The notes: generated from the sequence alone by a model not told the origin. Shown: positions 7,130 to 17,300, counted from the first letter of the stretch. The stretch: DNA of 64,000 bases from Methylobacterium sp. Leaf117 (GCF_001422985.1 NZ_LMNL01000034.1:517188-581187); one strand, 5' to 3'. Numbers and translations: made by a program.

Positions 7130-9721
7130 ATGAACGCTCAGCCCCCGCGCAGCCTATTCCTTAAACTTCGAGATATCGGGTATCTGTTCACTCTCCCGAT
7201 CATACCGCCCGGTTCGATCATATCGCCTAAGTCGTCCTTGGCTAAGACAGGAAAGAAGATCGGGAAGATCCCTGGTGTTCGCCGCGATGGCCTTTGGTTC
7301 TCGCTTCCCGGCTGGCCGACATTCGAACCAACGGAAAACGATCTTCGGGAATGGCAAGCCATGGCTGCCGGCATCGGTATTCGGACCGGGCTGCAGCATG
7401 ACGGCACATACCTTTACGCGATCGATGCCGACACCAGGGTTCAAGCTTGTGCCGACATCATACGTGCGCAGGTCGAGGGCCAATTCAAGGACGCGCCGAC
7501 CCGCATCGGTGAAGCACCGAAGGCCCTGTATGTCGTGCGATGCAGCGGCAGGCTTCCCTACACGTCGATTGGCTTTGACGGCGGCGTGGTCGAGATACTG
7601 GGGAACGGAAAGCAGTTCGTCGCCAGCGCAATTCACCCCGGGACGCTGAAACCCTACCGCTGGCCGCGTGCCATGCGTCCGCTCGCTGACCTGCCGATTT
7701 GCGACCCAGAGGAAATAGCCGGGCTCCTCGATACCCTTCGAAGCATGCTGCCCAATGCCGGCGCCATTTATCGGGAGGGGGGAGCGCGGCGCGATACGCC
7801 ACAAGGCGCGCTCATCGGCGACCCGGAGGCTGTCGAAACCGCCTTAGGCTTGATCCCCAACGTGTACGCGCCGCCCGGCCGCGCGAACTTCGTCAAGATG
7901 GCCGCGGCGGTGCGGGGCGCCTGTCAGAACGACTACGAACGCGGCTTAGAGCTCTTCGTGGAGTGGGCCGAGAAAGCCAACGTCCCCGATCCACAGGACG
8001 ACCCGGAACAGACATACAGGAGCGTGAAAGCCCCGTTTGCCGTCGGCGCCCCTTGGCTGTTCGAGCTGGCGGAGGCAGCTGACTTGACGGGGAAGTTCAA
8101 GAAAGCAGACGCGTGGGCGCTGCCATGGTTCGATGAGGTCGCCGCGGCAGCTGCGGCTGCCGCGGCGGACGAAGCGAGGGCCAGTGCTCCCGCAGGAGAA
8201 GCGTCGCCGTCGACCTTCGATGATATCGAACCGATCGACATCTTCGGCGACGCGGACCCTTCCGAGCTCGACACCCCGCCGGACGGGGCTATCCCTCCCA
8301 TCATCGGCCCGTGGGCGCGCGACGAAGCTCGACGGAAGGGGGTTCCGCTATCCCTCCCCGTGATGGCGGCGCTAAGCGTCATCGGCGCGGCGATCGGGTG
8401 TTCGCTGAAGATCCGATCACGCTTGCACGATAAGCGCGAGGAGCCCGCGTCCCTGTGGGTCATCATCGTCGCGGACCCGGGGAGCGTGAAATCCCCCGTC
8501 ATCTCGGCCGCATTGGATCCGCTTAGAAAGATGGATCGCGGACACTACCAGCACGACAAGCCGCTTCATGATGCTTGGGCTGCGAAGAAGCGGCCTCGGG
8601 GTGTGGCGGCCACCGAGCCGGAACCTAAGATCCGGCGGTGCGTGGTCGATGACGCCACCATTGAACAGCAAATCCGCATACACGCGGATAATCCGCGCGG
8701 CCTCATGCGTGCACCTGATGAGTTCGCCGGGCTGCTTGGCTCGCTTGGGGCCTACAAAAAGGGTGCCCAGGTCGACCGGAGCATGGTGCTCCGCATGTTT
8801 GACGGCGAATCGATCACGGTGGATCGAGTAAGCGGCGGGAACAGGCATGCAACCTCCGGCCTGATGGGTGTCCTGGCGGGGACGCAACCCGATGTCCTGC
8901 GCGAGCTGACCCGAGATCTCGGGACGGACGGGCTTCTGCAGCGCGCCATTTTCATCCTGTACGATGGCCGCCGCCGGCCGGAGTTGGATGCGCCGCCGGA
9001 TCACGCCGCGGCTGGAGCATATGCGCGAGCCGTGCGCACGCTGGGAGTGATGAAGGCGGGGTCCGGTGTCGTGGAGCTGTCGCCCGAAGCCTACGCCGTG
9101 CTGACCCGGGCGGAGGGCGACTTTCGGGCGCTGTCCGATCTGCCGGGGGTCTCGAAGGCGTGGCAAGGGCATATTGCCAAATGGGGCAAGCTCCTGTTCC
9201 GCCTGACGCTGATCTGTCACGCGCTCCGGCACGTAGACGACTTCGACGGATTGCTGCCCGGGGTGAAGGTCGACAAGGAGACGGCTGAGCAGGCGGTACT
9301 TTTAGGACGTTTTGTCCTCCGACACAGCCTGCGCTTCTACGAGGATTATTTCGACACCCGCGCCGAGACGAGCGAAGCGCGGAAGATCGCGGGCTACATC
9401 CTGACCAAGCCGGGCAAATCCCGGCTAAGCCATCGCGATCTTTACGAGGCTCGGAAGGAACTGCGCGGTGCCGATAGAGCCAAGATCCGGCTCCGCGTCG
9501 AGATCATGGGCGAGCTGGAACGCGCCGGCTGGTGCGCTGTGGCGGAGCGGGGGCCGGACGGTCCGGTTTCCTGGCTCATCAATCCGAAGGTCCGAATCCG
9601 GTTCGAGGATCGCGCAGCGCGTGAGGTCCAGGACCGCAACAGTGCTCGTCAGAAGATCATCGAAGCCAGCAAGGCGCGGAAGAGGATGAACACCGACACG
9701 CTGTCGGACGGGGAGGCATGA
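7130..9721 (+). CDS. Primase/helicase, bifunctional primase-like N-terminus with DUF3987
   Basis: This 863-residue replication protein starts at the ATG at 7130 after a GAGG ribosome-binding site. The first 300 residues resemble the bifunctional primase/polymerase region found in plasmid and phage primases (IGIRTGLQHDGTYLYAIDAD, then GGVVEILGNGKQFVASA). The C-terminal half matches DUF3987, including a P-loop-like VADPGSVKSP near residue 450, where family members usually have GSGKSP. An alanine run (AAAAAAAADEA) links the parts. It probably initiates autonomous replication of the excised element. Its stop overlaps the next start (ATGA). Confidence 0.8.
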   Translation: MNAQPPRSLFLKLRDIGYLFTLPIIPPGSIISPKSSLAKTGKKIGKIPGVRRDGLWFSLPGWPTFEPTENDLREWQAMAAGIGIRTGLQHDGTYLYAIDADTRVQACADIIRAQVEGQFKDAPTRIGEAPKALYVVRCSGRLPYTSIGFDGGVVEILGNGKQFVASAIHPGTLKPYRWPRAMRPLADLPICDPEEIAGLLDTLRSMLPNAGAIYREGGARRDTPQGALIGDPEAVETALGLIPNVYAPPGRANFVKMAAAVRGACQNDYERGLELFVEWAEKANVPDPQDDPEQTYRSVKAPFAVGAPWLFELAEAADLTGKFKKADAWALPWFDEVAAAAAAAAADEARASAPAGEASPSTFDDIEPIDIFGDADPSELDTPPDGAIPPIIGPWARDEARRKGVPLSLPVMAALSVIGAAIGCSLKIRSRLHDKREEPASLWVIIVADPGSVKSPVISAALDPLRKMDRGHYQHDKPLHDAWAAKKRPRGVAATEPEPKIRRCVVDDATIEQQIRIHADNPRGLMRAPDEFAGLLGSLGAYKKGAQVDRSMVLRMFDGESITVDRVSGGNRHATSGLMGVLAGTQPDVLRELTRDLGTDGLLQRAIFILYDGRRRPELDAPPDHAAAGAYARAVRTLGVMKAGSGVVELSPEAYAVLTRAEGDFRALSDLPGVSKAWQGHIAKWGKLLFRLTLICHALRHVDDFDGLLPGVKVDKETAEQAVLLGRFVLRHSLRFYEDYFDTRAETSEARKIAGYILTKPGKSRLSHRDLYEARKELRGADRAKIRLRVEIMGELERAGWCAVAERGPDGPVSWLINPKVRIRFEDRAAREVQDRNSARQKIIEASKARKRMNTDTLSDGEA

Positions 9722-9984
9722 TGGCCTGCGTGACATACAAAAGGTCTGGTGAGACGTTTGCCACGGGGGGCGATTGCGGAAATTGCGGCTTGCGTGTGCG
9801 CGAACTTATATATGGTTTTCCTCTCTCTTTTAATTATCTCCTTGTCCCCCCGGCTATCCGAGTGGGTTCAAAAGTATCTCACACGCACACAAGCCGCAGT
9901 ATCCGCAACTCTGCCGCTAGCCTCGATGCTGGAAGGCCGACGATCCAGCCGCTTCGGGGCTTAACTGAAGGGGCCGCAACGTGA
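9718..9984 (+). CDS. Possible small hypothetical protein
   Basis: The 88-residue frame overlaps the primase stop (ATGA at 9718) and its own stop overlaps the next gene's GTG (GTGA at 9981). That would make it a link in a chain of coupled genes. The composition is unremarkable and includes a CGNCG motif. A competing frame at 9749-9964 would encode a 71-residue protein with one hydrophobic segment (VFLSLLIISL) behind an AAAGG ribosome-binding site. The local sequence is more AT-rich than its neighbours. Confidence 0.35.
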   Translation: MMACVTYKRSGETFATGGDCGNCGLRVRELIYGFPLSFNYLLVPPAIRVGSKVSHTHTSRSIRNSAASLDAGRPTIQPLRGLTEGAAT

Positions 9985-10574
9985 AGCGCGGCTTTGGGAC
10001 AAACGAGCCGGCATCCGCGCGGCAGATTGCGTGGCGCCGCTCGGCCCGCTTCAAGGCGATGGGCCGGGCCGCCTGCATCCAGTTCAACCGGGCGCGCCAA
10101 GCTGCACCGAAATGCGGGGCCAGAAAGAAGTCCGACGGGGAGCCGTGTCAGAATCCGGCCATGGCCAACGGACGGTGCAGGCTGCACGGCGGGCGTGTGC
10201 CCTCGGGCAGGGCCTGGCACGTCGTCCAACTCCCGCCGGTCGATACGCCAAAGTTCGATCGCAAGCTGACCGCCGTTCAGAAGCGCACCCGCGCCCTGGC
10301 CAAACGCTTGGCCGCGATGACGCCCGAACAGCGGGAGCGCTACGACCGCTGGCGACGCACGCACAAGCCGGGATCGGCCAGCGCACGGTCGGCGGCGCGA
10401 TACCGGGCGGCGCAGGACAACGCCATTGCCGAGATCCTGGCGCGGCCGGTGGCGCCGGGCGCCAACGCCGCAAAGATCGCCGAGGTCGAGGGGTTCGTCG
10501 CGCAGCTCAAGCGAGAGCAAGCCACGGCGGCGATTCAGATCGCAGTGACATACAGCGAAGGGATTTTCGGATGA
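9981..10574 (+). CDS. HGG-motif phage-type protein with Cys pair
   Basis: The 197-residue basic protein starts at a GTG overlapping the previous stop. It carries CGARKKSDGEPCQNPAMANG followed by RCRLHGG at about residues 45-75, the Cys-Cys-HGG signature of small prophage proteins often found near primase or terminase genes. Family members usually have HGGxSTG; here it reads HGGRVPSG. The middle part (TPEQRERYDRWRRTHKPG) is strongly basic. The molecular role is unknown. It lies in an overlapping cluster with the primase and the next gene. Confidence 0.65.
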   Translation: MKRGFGTNEPASARQIAWRRSARFKAMGRAACIQFNRARQAAPKCGARKKSDGEPCQNPAMANGRCRLHGGRVPSGRAWHVVQLPPVDTPKFDRKLTAVQKRTRALAKRLAAMTPEQRERYDRWRRTHKPGSASARSAARYRAAQDNAIAEILARPVAPGANAAKIAEVEGFVAQLKREQATAAIQIAVTYSEGIFG

Positions 10575-10876
10575 GCCAGCACACGCATGAGATGACTCCG
10601 GCACAGGTGCGCCGGCACCTTCGGGAACGGATGGAAACGGAAGGGGCGCTCCTCGCCTACGAAACCGCCGTAGCGATCTGCCGCGACACGCGGGCGCCGG
10701 CGACCGCGAAGGCCTCCGCGCTCAAGGCGCTGCTGTACGTCGGCGGCTACGACGGCAAGCCTGCGCCCGATCGTGACAAGCCAATTTCCGAGATGACGCT
10801 GCAGGAGACGGAGGCACTAATCGCCCGGCTGAAGGGCGAGGAGGCGCCTGCCTTGTCGGAGGATGTTTTCGGGTAG
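10571..10876 (+). CDS. Small hypothetical protein of the primase cluster
   Basis: The 101-residue product starts at the ATG overlapping the previous stop (ATGA, 10571). It looks mostly helical: an N-terminal TPAQVRRHLRERMETEG, a central ATAKASALKALLYVGGYDG and an acidic end. No family is assigned with certainty. The helix pattern would suit a small regulatory or packaging-related phage protein, which is speculative. It closes the rightward block, because the next gene is convergent. Confidence 0.55.
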   Translation: MSQHTHEMTPAQVRRHLRERMETEGALLAYETAVAICRDTRAPATAKASALKALLYVGGYDGKPAPDRDKPISEMTLQETEALIARLKGEEAPALSEDVFG

Positions 10877-10893
10877 GTGCTCAGCACCTGCCT

Positions 10894-11553
10894 TCAGGAC
10901 GTTTTAGGCTTCTTGAGAACCTTCGCTGCGCGGCGAAGCACGGCCCGCTGCCTTTTCTTCCTTTGGTCCTGGCGGAAGGCCTCTCGGCGCGCCTTTTCCT
11001 CATCTGTCAGCGGCGTGCGTTTGATGGGGCCGGCGATCTTTTTCAGGAGCAAGACCCGTCGAGCGCGAGCTGCCGCGTCTATGCGGGCCTGCTCCTCTGG
11101 CGAAGGGCTAGGTCTCGCGATCGTTTCTTCATTCTGCAGTTTGAATTTAGCGGCCTTGCGTTCGAATTCATCCAAATCGTCGACATGGATGAGAGTTGGC
11201 CTGCCGGGTATGTATTTCAGCTTTCCGGTAAGCCTGAGACGTTTGACGTTCGAGACAGAGCACCGCAAGCGATCCGCCGCTTCTTCTTGGGTTAGAAGAT
11301 GGTTTCCGCGCTCGGCTTTCCGCTTGTCAGGACCATTTTGGTCAACGTTTTCTTCCAATAATATCAATAGTATTTGGATTATTTGCTTGTAAGAAGCCGG
11401 CTGGCCTATTTTCATTCGCCCTATCTTGCTACCCCGCCCAAGTCGAAAGAATGTCGGTTTCGACGGAACAGTATCGGACGGCCAATCCCAATCGACTTCG
11501 CACAGAGGTTTTACGGGTTTGAATTTGAACATAGAATTTGTCCAAAGTTGCAT
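10894..11553 (-). CDS. Helix-turn-helix protein with long basic tail
   Basis: The frame is up to 219 residues. Residues about 87-125 (LTQEEAADRLRCSVSNVKRL then TGKLKYIPGRPTLI) form a clear excisionase/MerR-type DNA-binding domain. The C-terminal 90 residues are very rich in Arg and Lys and probably bind nucleic acid. The true start is uncertain: ATG codons lie at 11553, 11532 and 11415, and the last has AGGG just upstream and gives about 173 residues. The first 45 residues and the DNA upstream are unusually AT-rich, so part of this may be promoter. Confidence 0.6.
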   Translation of the reverse strand: MQLWTNSMFKFKPVKPLCEVDWDWPSDTVPSKPTFFRLGRGSKIGRMKIGQPASYKQIIQILLILLEENVDQNGPDKRKAERGNHLLTQEEAADRLRCSVSNVKRLRLTGKLKYIPGRPTLIHVDDLDEFERKAAKFKLQNEETIARPSPSPEEQARIDAAARARRVLLLKKIAGPIKRTPLTDEEKARREAFRQDQRKKRQRAVLRRAAKVLKKPKTS

Positions 11554-11793
11554 ATTCTGTCTATTGACGAGGCAGACAGTCTATGCAGGTTTCATTTTGA
11601 TTCATTGTCGGATATACGATCTTAAGGTGCTTGAAAACACTTGAACACATAAACGAACCCAGCGGGTCCGGGGTCTCCACGCGAATGTCCAAGGCGAAAG
11701 CCTAAAGGCGTGCGAGGGCCGACGTGTCCGGTTTTTCAAGCTCCGGATCTGCAGCAGCCGCGTGAAAACGGCTTCGATGGGACACGTCCAACC

Positions 11794-12168
11794 ATGTCGC
11801 ACTTGAGCATCGTGCCGCCTCTGGCGGCGCAATCGAACACGCTTGATCTTTTCACACACCCCCTCGCAGCGGGCGGCTTTTACCCAAGCTATATGGTCCC
11901 CTGCTTCCCTGTCGTGGACGGTGAGGAGCCGTGCCTGAACGCCTCGATTGAGGTGCTCATCCACCAGGACCAGCTCCCGGCGTTCGAGGCCGAAGCGAAC
12001 CCCATCGGGGAAGCCGCCGGCCTCTCGCATCCCGTGTGTGATGTCGCCACCGACCACGGGGGCGGCACGTGGCGCCTCATCGAGGTCATCGGCCCTCGCG
12101 CGCTGATCCTGGAGTTGATGCAGGTGGCGCAGCGCCACGGATGCAAGCGCGTGCTGTTCCCGGCATAA
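11794..12168 (+). CDS. Hypothetical island protein, 124 residues
   Basis: The most likely start is the ATG at 11794 (MSHLSIVPPLAAQSNTLDLF); a GTG at 11710 would add 28 atypical residues. The product has no signal peptide or membrane segment. It carries a central PCFPVVDGEEPCLNASIEVL and a C-terminal WRLIEVIGPRALILELMQVA. A strong intrinsic terminator follows. No family is recognised; it looks like a conserved small cargo protein. Confidence 0.6.
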   Translation: MSHLSIVPPLAAQSNTLDLFTHPLAAGGFYPSYMVPCFPVVDGEEPCLNASIEVLIHQDQLPAFEAEANPIGEAAGLSHPVCDVATDHGGGTWRLIEVIGPRALILELMQVAQRHGCKRVLFPA

Positions 12169-12193
12169 GCGCCCGCCATCATCAAACGACTGG

Positions 12194-12219
12194 AGGGGCG
12201 CCCTGACCGGCGCCCCTTT
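12194..12219 (+). terminator. Intrinsic terminator after the 11794-12168 gene
   Basis: AGGGGCGCC pairs perfectly with GGCGCCCCT around a 6-base loop and is followed by TTC. Confidence 0.7.
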
Positions 12220-12243
12220 CGCGTTCTAGGCCTGCTTCACTCA

Positions 12244-12420
12244 TCAGTTTGCGCGGCGAGGGCCAGGGCGAGGCCGTCGAGGATGCGGCCGCGGATCATG
12301 AGTGCTGATCTGGGACGCGGCAGTAGTGGGACCAGATTGAGCCTGCGCCCGCACCTCAGGCGACCATGCAGTGAGTAGGAAGCAAGCGAGGCAGAATGCG
12401 AAGCGGATCACGGCGGGCAT
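12244..12420 (-). CDS. Possible small secreted protein
   Basis: From the ATG at 12420 the frame encodes 58 residues with a signal-peptide-like start (MPAVIRFAFCLACFLLTAWS then VRAQAQ) and a Pro/Arg-rich remainder. The purine-rich AAAGG lies directly against the start codon, which is too close for a good ribosome-binding site. Only the signal-like segment supports it. Confidence 0.3.
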   Translation of the reverse strand: MPAVIRFAFCLACFLLTAWSPEVRAQAQSGPTTAASQISTHDPRPHPRRPRPGPRRAN

Positions 12421-12492
12421 CCTTTGCGCTAGGCGTGGCGTAAGATGATCTGGTTCAGTTTGGGTATGGCCTAGCTGCACCTAGCATTCTCT

Positions 12493-12566
12493 GGTTCACT
12501 AAATCGACTTGACCGTTCAAAAAAGACCTGTCAGATGTAAACCATCCTAAGTGAACCGATAGGTCT
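12493..12566. promoter_or_regulatory. Inverted repeats upstream of the serine recombinase (res-like or operator)
   Basis: GGTTCACT (12493-12500) and AGTGAACC (12550-12557) are a perfect inverted pair. AGACCT (12524-12529) and AGGTCT (12561-12566) are a second one. They end just before the recombinase start at 12571, the usual place for a resolvase binding and crossover region. Confidence 0.4.
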
Positions 12567-12570
12567 ACAG

Positions 12571-13182
12571 ATGTTCGTCCGGGCCTACCTCCGCGCCTCA
12601 ACCACCGAACAGGACGCCACCCGGGCGCGCGAGCAGATCGAGACTTTTGCCGCCGAGCGCGGTCTCTCGGTCGCGTCTTGGTACGTTGAGAACGAGAGCG
12701 GCTCGACTCTGGCGCGGCCGGAACTGTTCCGGCTCTTAAAGGATGCCCGCCCAGGTGACGTGCTTCTAGTTGAACAGGTGGACCGGCTATCGCGCCTTAC
12801 CGCGGGCGATTGGGAGAAGCTGAAGGCCGAGATCGCCACGCGCAGCCTCAGCGTCGTCGCCCTCGACCTTCCGACATCCTGGATGATGGCCACCACGCAC
12901 GCCGACGAGTTCACTGGCCGGATGTTCGAGGCCATTAACGCCATGCTGCTCGACATGCTCGCTGCGGTGGCGCGTAAGGACTACGACGACCGCCGTCGTC
13001 GGCAGGAGCAGGGCCAAGCCAAGGCCAAGGCAGCCGGGCGCTACAAGGGCCGCCCCGAGGACGTGGCGCGGAACGCCAACATCGCCATGATGCTCGCGAA
13101 GGGCGTGTCGTGGTCTCAGGTCCAGATCGCCACGGGGTGCAGCCGCGCTACTATCGCCAAGATCGCCAAGCGGGCGGCCTGA
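12571..13182 (+). CDS. Serine recombinase (resolvase/invertase family)
   Basis: The 203-residue protein has the small resolvase architecture. The N-terminal catalytic domain has the nucleophile Ser10 in YLRASTTEQD and the VDRLSRL motif near residue 70. A long helix follows, then a C-terminal helix-turn-helix (GVSWSQVQIATGCSRATIAKIAK). It would cut and rejoin DNA at a short res-type site, for dimer resolution, inversion or transposition. Inverted repeats lie directly upstream. It is the second recombinase in the island besides the tyrosine integrase, so it may be a separate cargo element. Confidence 0.9.
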   Translation: MFVRAYLRASTTEQDATRAREQIETFAAERGLSVASWYVENESGSTLARPELFRLLKDARPGDVLLVEQVDRLSRLTAGDWEKLKAEIATRSLSVVALDLPTSWMMATTHADEFTGRMFEAINAMLLDMLAAVARKDYDDRRRRQEQGQAKAKAAGRYKGRPEDVARNANIAMMLAKGVSWSQVQIATGCSRATIAKIAKRAA

Positions 13183-13188
13183 GATGGC

Positions 13189-13458
13189 CTAGCCAGCCCG
13201 GAGGGCGATGACGTTCGATCCGGGTTCGCTGTGACCCACAAAGCGCCGTGACGGCCTCGGCGGGATCGGTGCGCGGACCGCGGGCGGGCCGGGTCGTAGT
13301 GTCTCCTCCAACTCAATTGCGCTCTGCCGCGCGTCTTCCACGATCGCAGTGAGCTGAGAAGCCTGCGCGGATGTGAGGTCAGCTTGGCGGATCGTATCGA
13401 CGAGCGCTTCGAGAGTGGAGCGCAGGACGCGGGCGTGCATGTCAGCCGGCAGGCACAT
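13189..13458 (-). CDS. Small hypothetical protein
   Basis: The 89-residue frame starts at 13458 with a GAGGAG ribosome-binding site 9 bases upstream. The first 55 residues look helical (VLRSTLEALVDTIRQADLTS then ASQLTAIVEDARQSAIELEE), followed by a Pro/Arg-rich tail. No known family. It is convergent with the serine recombinase, with a 6-base gap. Confidence 0.5.
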   Translation of the reverse strand: MCLPADMHARVLRSTLEALVDTIRQADLTSAQASQLTAIVEDARQSAIELEETLRPGPPAVRAPIPPRPSRRFVGHSEPGSNVIALRAG

Positions 13459-13539
13459 AGGGGCAGACTCCTCGTGGCGGTGCCAGATTATGCGCTCGTC
13501 GATCGCTCGGCACCACCGATGCCGCCGCCCCGGTGGTGG

Positions 13540-13734
13540 CTACCCGGACCCCACCCCTGGGTACCGGTCGCAACGGCTTTCCTGGAACGGCGTCAGAGCG
13601 CCGAAGAAAAATATCGCCGCTGAAAAACTCGGCTCTCCAGGCGCGCCGACTGTCATAGTGGCCGCCATGCGCGCGAATTCCAGCCCATAGATCCCGCCTA
13701 TTATCGCGCACGCGGCGTTCATACGGTCAGGCAT
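13540..13734 (-). CDS. Possible small membrane protein
   Basis: The frame is about 64 residues from ATG 13734 (MPDRMNAACAIIGGIYGLEF) and has two moderately hydrophobic stretches, around residues 7-20 and 35-50. An AAAGG lies just upstream of the start. It would be divergent from the gene at 13745. Support is limited to hydrophobicity and position. Confidence 0.35.
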   Translation of the reverse strand: MPDRMNAACAIIGGIYGLEFARMAATMTVGAPGEPSFSAAIFFFGALTPFQESRCDRYPGVGSG

Positions 13735-13744
13735 CACCTTTCGG

Positions 13745-14317
13745 ATGAAAGCCCGATCGCCAATGGCCAGCTCCGCGACAGACGCTCTCTTCCAGGAAGG
13801 CCCGGACGATCCGGACTTCGACGAGCCGGCACCGCCCTCCCGCGCAGAGGAAGAGCTCGACTACAAGGTTTTTGATCTTTGTAAGCACCTGAGACAGATC
13901 GCGGACGGCGATGACCCGCCGTGGGCACTTGATCACGTCCTCCGATGCCTCCGGTCCCACGTGCATGATCGCAAGGGCTTGCGGCCATCGGGCGAAGACC
14001 GGGACGAGTTGCTCGGCGTCATGACGCACGCGTTGGCCGGCGCGATCGAGCATCTGCCGGCGAGCTACGACCGGGGCAAGATCCGGCTCGGCATGAACGC
14101 GGCCCGCGGTTTGGTCATCTATTGGGCGGAAACAGACGCGGCACGCGCGCAGCGGCATCCGCACGTCCTCCCCGATCTCCTCGCCTACGCCGCGCTGCTG
14201 CGGAACGATGCGCGCAGCATGACCTTGGTCGAGGAGATCCGGGAACGCGCCAACCTTCGCCAAAGAGACCTGCTGGCGGGCCTCTATGAAGCATTCGGCA
14301 ACGAAGGAGCAGCGTGA
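13745..14317 (+). CDS. Hypothetical island protein, 190 residues
   Basis: The product is acidic at its N-terminus and then largely helical (DRDELLGVMTHALAGAIEHL; HPHVLPDLLAYAALL). Its stop overlaps the GTG/ATG start of the large downstream protein, so both are probably one transcript. Starts at 13745 and 13763 are both possible and neither has a strong ribosome-binding site. No domain is recognised. Pairing with a virion-like protein hints at an assembly or chaperone-like role, which is inference. Confidence 0.55.
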   Translation: MKARSPMASSATDALFQEGPDDPDFDEPAPPSRAEEELDYKVFDLCKHLRQIADGDDPPWALDHVLRCLRSHVHDRKGLRPSGEDRDELLGVMTHALAGAIEHLPASYDRGKIRLGMNAARGLVIYWAETDAARAQRHPHVLPDLLAYAALLRNDARSMTLVEEIRERANLRQRDLLAGLYEAFGNEGAA

Positions 14318-17300
14318 TGGAACTGAACGCCCGACCCGCCATCGATCCGGCGTTGAACCGTCTCCTCGTCGATAGGATCATGGGCCGGCCGGCATTTGCG
14401 CCAGCTCCGGCCCGTTCCGCCGATCCGTGGGACGCCTTTCCCGACGCTCCACAGGCCCCCGCGAAGTCCGTCGACCCCTTCGCCGAATTCCCCGATGCGC
14501 CGCAGGCTGCAGCGGCGCCCAAGCCCGGCCGCCTCATCGACTTCGAAGGCCGCCGGATCAGCGTTCCGGGCGATGCGACGGACGACGAGATCAGGGAGAT
14601 CCTGTCGACACCGCCGGCCAAAGCGACGCCGCCATCCGCCGGCATCATTGAGGTCGAGGCCCCCGACGGTAGCATCGTCGAGTTTCCGGCGGGCACGTCC
14701 GACGATGTGATGTCGAAGGCCATGCGCGACACGTTCGGCGGCCCGACGTCGCGTGCGACGCCTCCCGCGGCCCCGGCCGAGGCCGGCGGCTTCATGTCGA
14801 CGATCGGCGGCATGGCGAAGGCCGGCGCGCAGGGCGTGGTGTCCGGCTTGAACACGCTGGCCGACGCGCCGGTCCATGCGGTGAACCAAGCGCCCCGGCT
14901 CCTGAACATCAACGGCGGTCTGGTCAACAAGATCATGGGCCGCGAGGTGGTCCCGACCTTCGGGCCGATCAGCGACAACCCGCTCCTGCCCTCCGACATC
15001 ATCCAGGCCGGCCCGCGCGCGGCCGGCGCCAAGGAATACCGGCCCAATGGTTTGGCCGAGCGGATTTTGAACCGCGTCGGCCAGGAAGTCGGCGCCTCGG
15101 CTGTTCCTGCAGCCGGCGCGCTTGTCGCCGGTGGCCGTCTCGGCCTTCAGGGTGCCCGGGCGCTGGCGACGAGCGAGAACCCGCTTGCGGCCCTGGCATA
15201 CGGCCCCGTGGAGGCCGCCGCCGCGAACCCGTCCGGCATGCTGACGCGTGAGGCCCTCGGCGCTGGTGCCGCCGGGACCGGAGCCGGCATCGCCAACGAG
15301 GCCGCGCGCGCCGTCACCGGCGACGATGTGAACCCGATCTCGGATCTCGCCGGTTCGGCCGCCGGGGTCAGCGCTCTGGCCGTCGCCAAGCCGATCCTCG
15401 GCGCCGTCGGTTCGCTTGCCTCGGCCGCGCGCGGCTCGACCCGCTTCGCCGACGACGTGGCCCGCGAGAGCGTCGCTCACGAGATCATCGCCAACTCGGG
15501 CCATGCCCAGGCGCAGGTCGCCGGCGGCATCGACCGCGGCGCCATCGATGCGCAGCCGCTGGCAGACCAGCTCCGGCGGCCGTCCACGGCGGAATCGACC
15601 ATCCCGGGCTATCGCTCCGACATCGCGGACCGCTCCGGCGATCCCGGTTTGGCCGCTTACGTGTTCGGCCATACGGCCGCCAACCCCGGCCTCGACACGG
15701 TCCGGCGCGCTGCGAACCAGCAAGCCATCGGCGACCGCATGGCCGAGCTGGCGCCGACGGGTTCGTCCGGTCAGTTCCGCGCCGACCTGCAGGGCGGCGT
15801 TGATCGGCGGGTCGCGGCGGTCGAGAGCCAAGCCGAGATCGCGCAGCGGACCCTGGACGAGCACGCGCAGCGCCTTGCCTCGACCATGACCGGCGAGGCC
15901 CGCGGCGCCGACATTCGGGCGGCCCTGGCGCGCGCGGCCGACGAGGCGCGCGCCGGCGTGCGCCAAGCCTACGAGCCGATCAACCGGGCGACTACAAGCG
16001 TCGACGTGGCACCGCTGGCCGAGCGCTTCAGCGGCATCGACGAGGCCTTGAGCGTGGCCGAGCGCCAGCGCTTCCGCCCGGCAGAGGCCAGCATCCCGGA
16101 TCGGCTGATCGGCCCGGCCGAGGCCGCCGGACCGGTCGATACCGGCATTCTCGACGCCTCGGGCCGACCCATCACGCGCGAGCCGGCGCCGGGCAACAGC
16201 CGGCAGCCGCTCCGGGAGGTGACGGGACTGCGCTCGGCCCTGACGGACGACGCGCGCGCCGCGCGCACAGCCAACCGTCCGGCCGAAGCCCGTATCATCG
16301 ACCAGCACGTGACCGCGCTCGACGAATACCTCGACCAGGCGGTCCCGGAGGGCCTGCGGGGTCAGTACGACGCGGCGCGCGCGACCCGGCGGGACTTCGC
16401 CGATCGGTTCGAGCGGCCGCAGAACGCGGTCGCGCAGGTGCTCGGCGAACGGCAGGGCGTCTACGATGTGCCCGACAGCGGCGTTGCGCCCCGGTTCGCG
16501 CAGTCCGAGGAAGGCCGGCTGTCCGATCTCCGGCAGCTCATGAGCGAGGCCGGCGGCGATGCCCGTGTGCGCCCGGCACTCCGGGACCAATTCCTGGCGA
16601 ACATCCGGGACCGCGGCTTGCTCGACCGGCCGGACCAGCTCGGCGCCTACCTCGACCGGCATGCCACCTTGCTCGACCAACTGCCCGGCTTGCGCGACGA
16701 GATCACCGCCGGCGGCCAGGCCAGCCGCGCCGCATCAGAGGCCCGCGGCGCGGCCGATGCGACCCGGCGCGATCTCACGACCCCGGGGCGTTCGCCCGAG
16801 GCCGCCTATCTCCGCTACGACGAGGCCGGGACGGTCCGCTCGATGCGCACGGTGCTCGGGGCAGCCAAGCCCGCGGAAGCGGCGGAGCGGCTCCTGGCGA
16901 CGGCCGGCACGAACCCGGAGCACGCCCGGACCGCGTTCTGGGAGGCGCTGAAGGACCGGGCCACGGTCGATGGCGGGGTCAACCAGCCGAAGCAGATCAG
17001 CGGACGGCGCGGCAACGACTTCCTGAACGACCCGCAAACCAAGGCCGTGGCCGAGGTGCTGTACCGCGACAAGCCGGAGCAGCTCCGGGACATCACGGAC
17101 GTATTCGACGCGCTCGCCGGTGCGAACAGCGCCACACGTGCCCGCCGGCCCGGATCCTCGGGGACGGCGCAGGGCATGCGGGCTGGCTATGACGCTGCGC
17201 TGTCGGCGGCTTCGATCTCCAGCCGGCTCCGCAGCGTCCACCGCGGCCAACTCTCGCCGACCATCGCGGGCATCGATCTCCTGGCGACCTACCTGCGCAG

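Noticed and set aside
13442..13711. Minus-strand 89-residue frame
   Set aside because: Arg/Pro-rich shadow-like composition; the overlapping alternative at 13540-13734 is slightly better.
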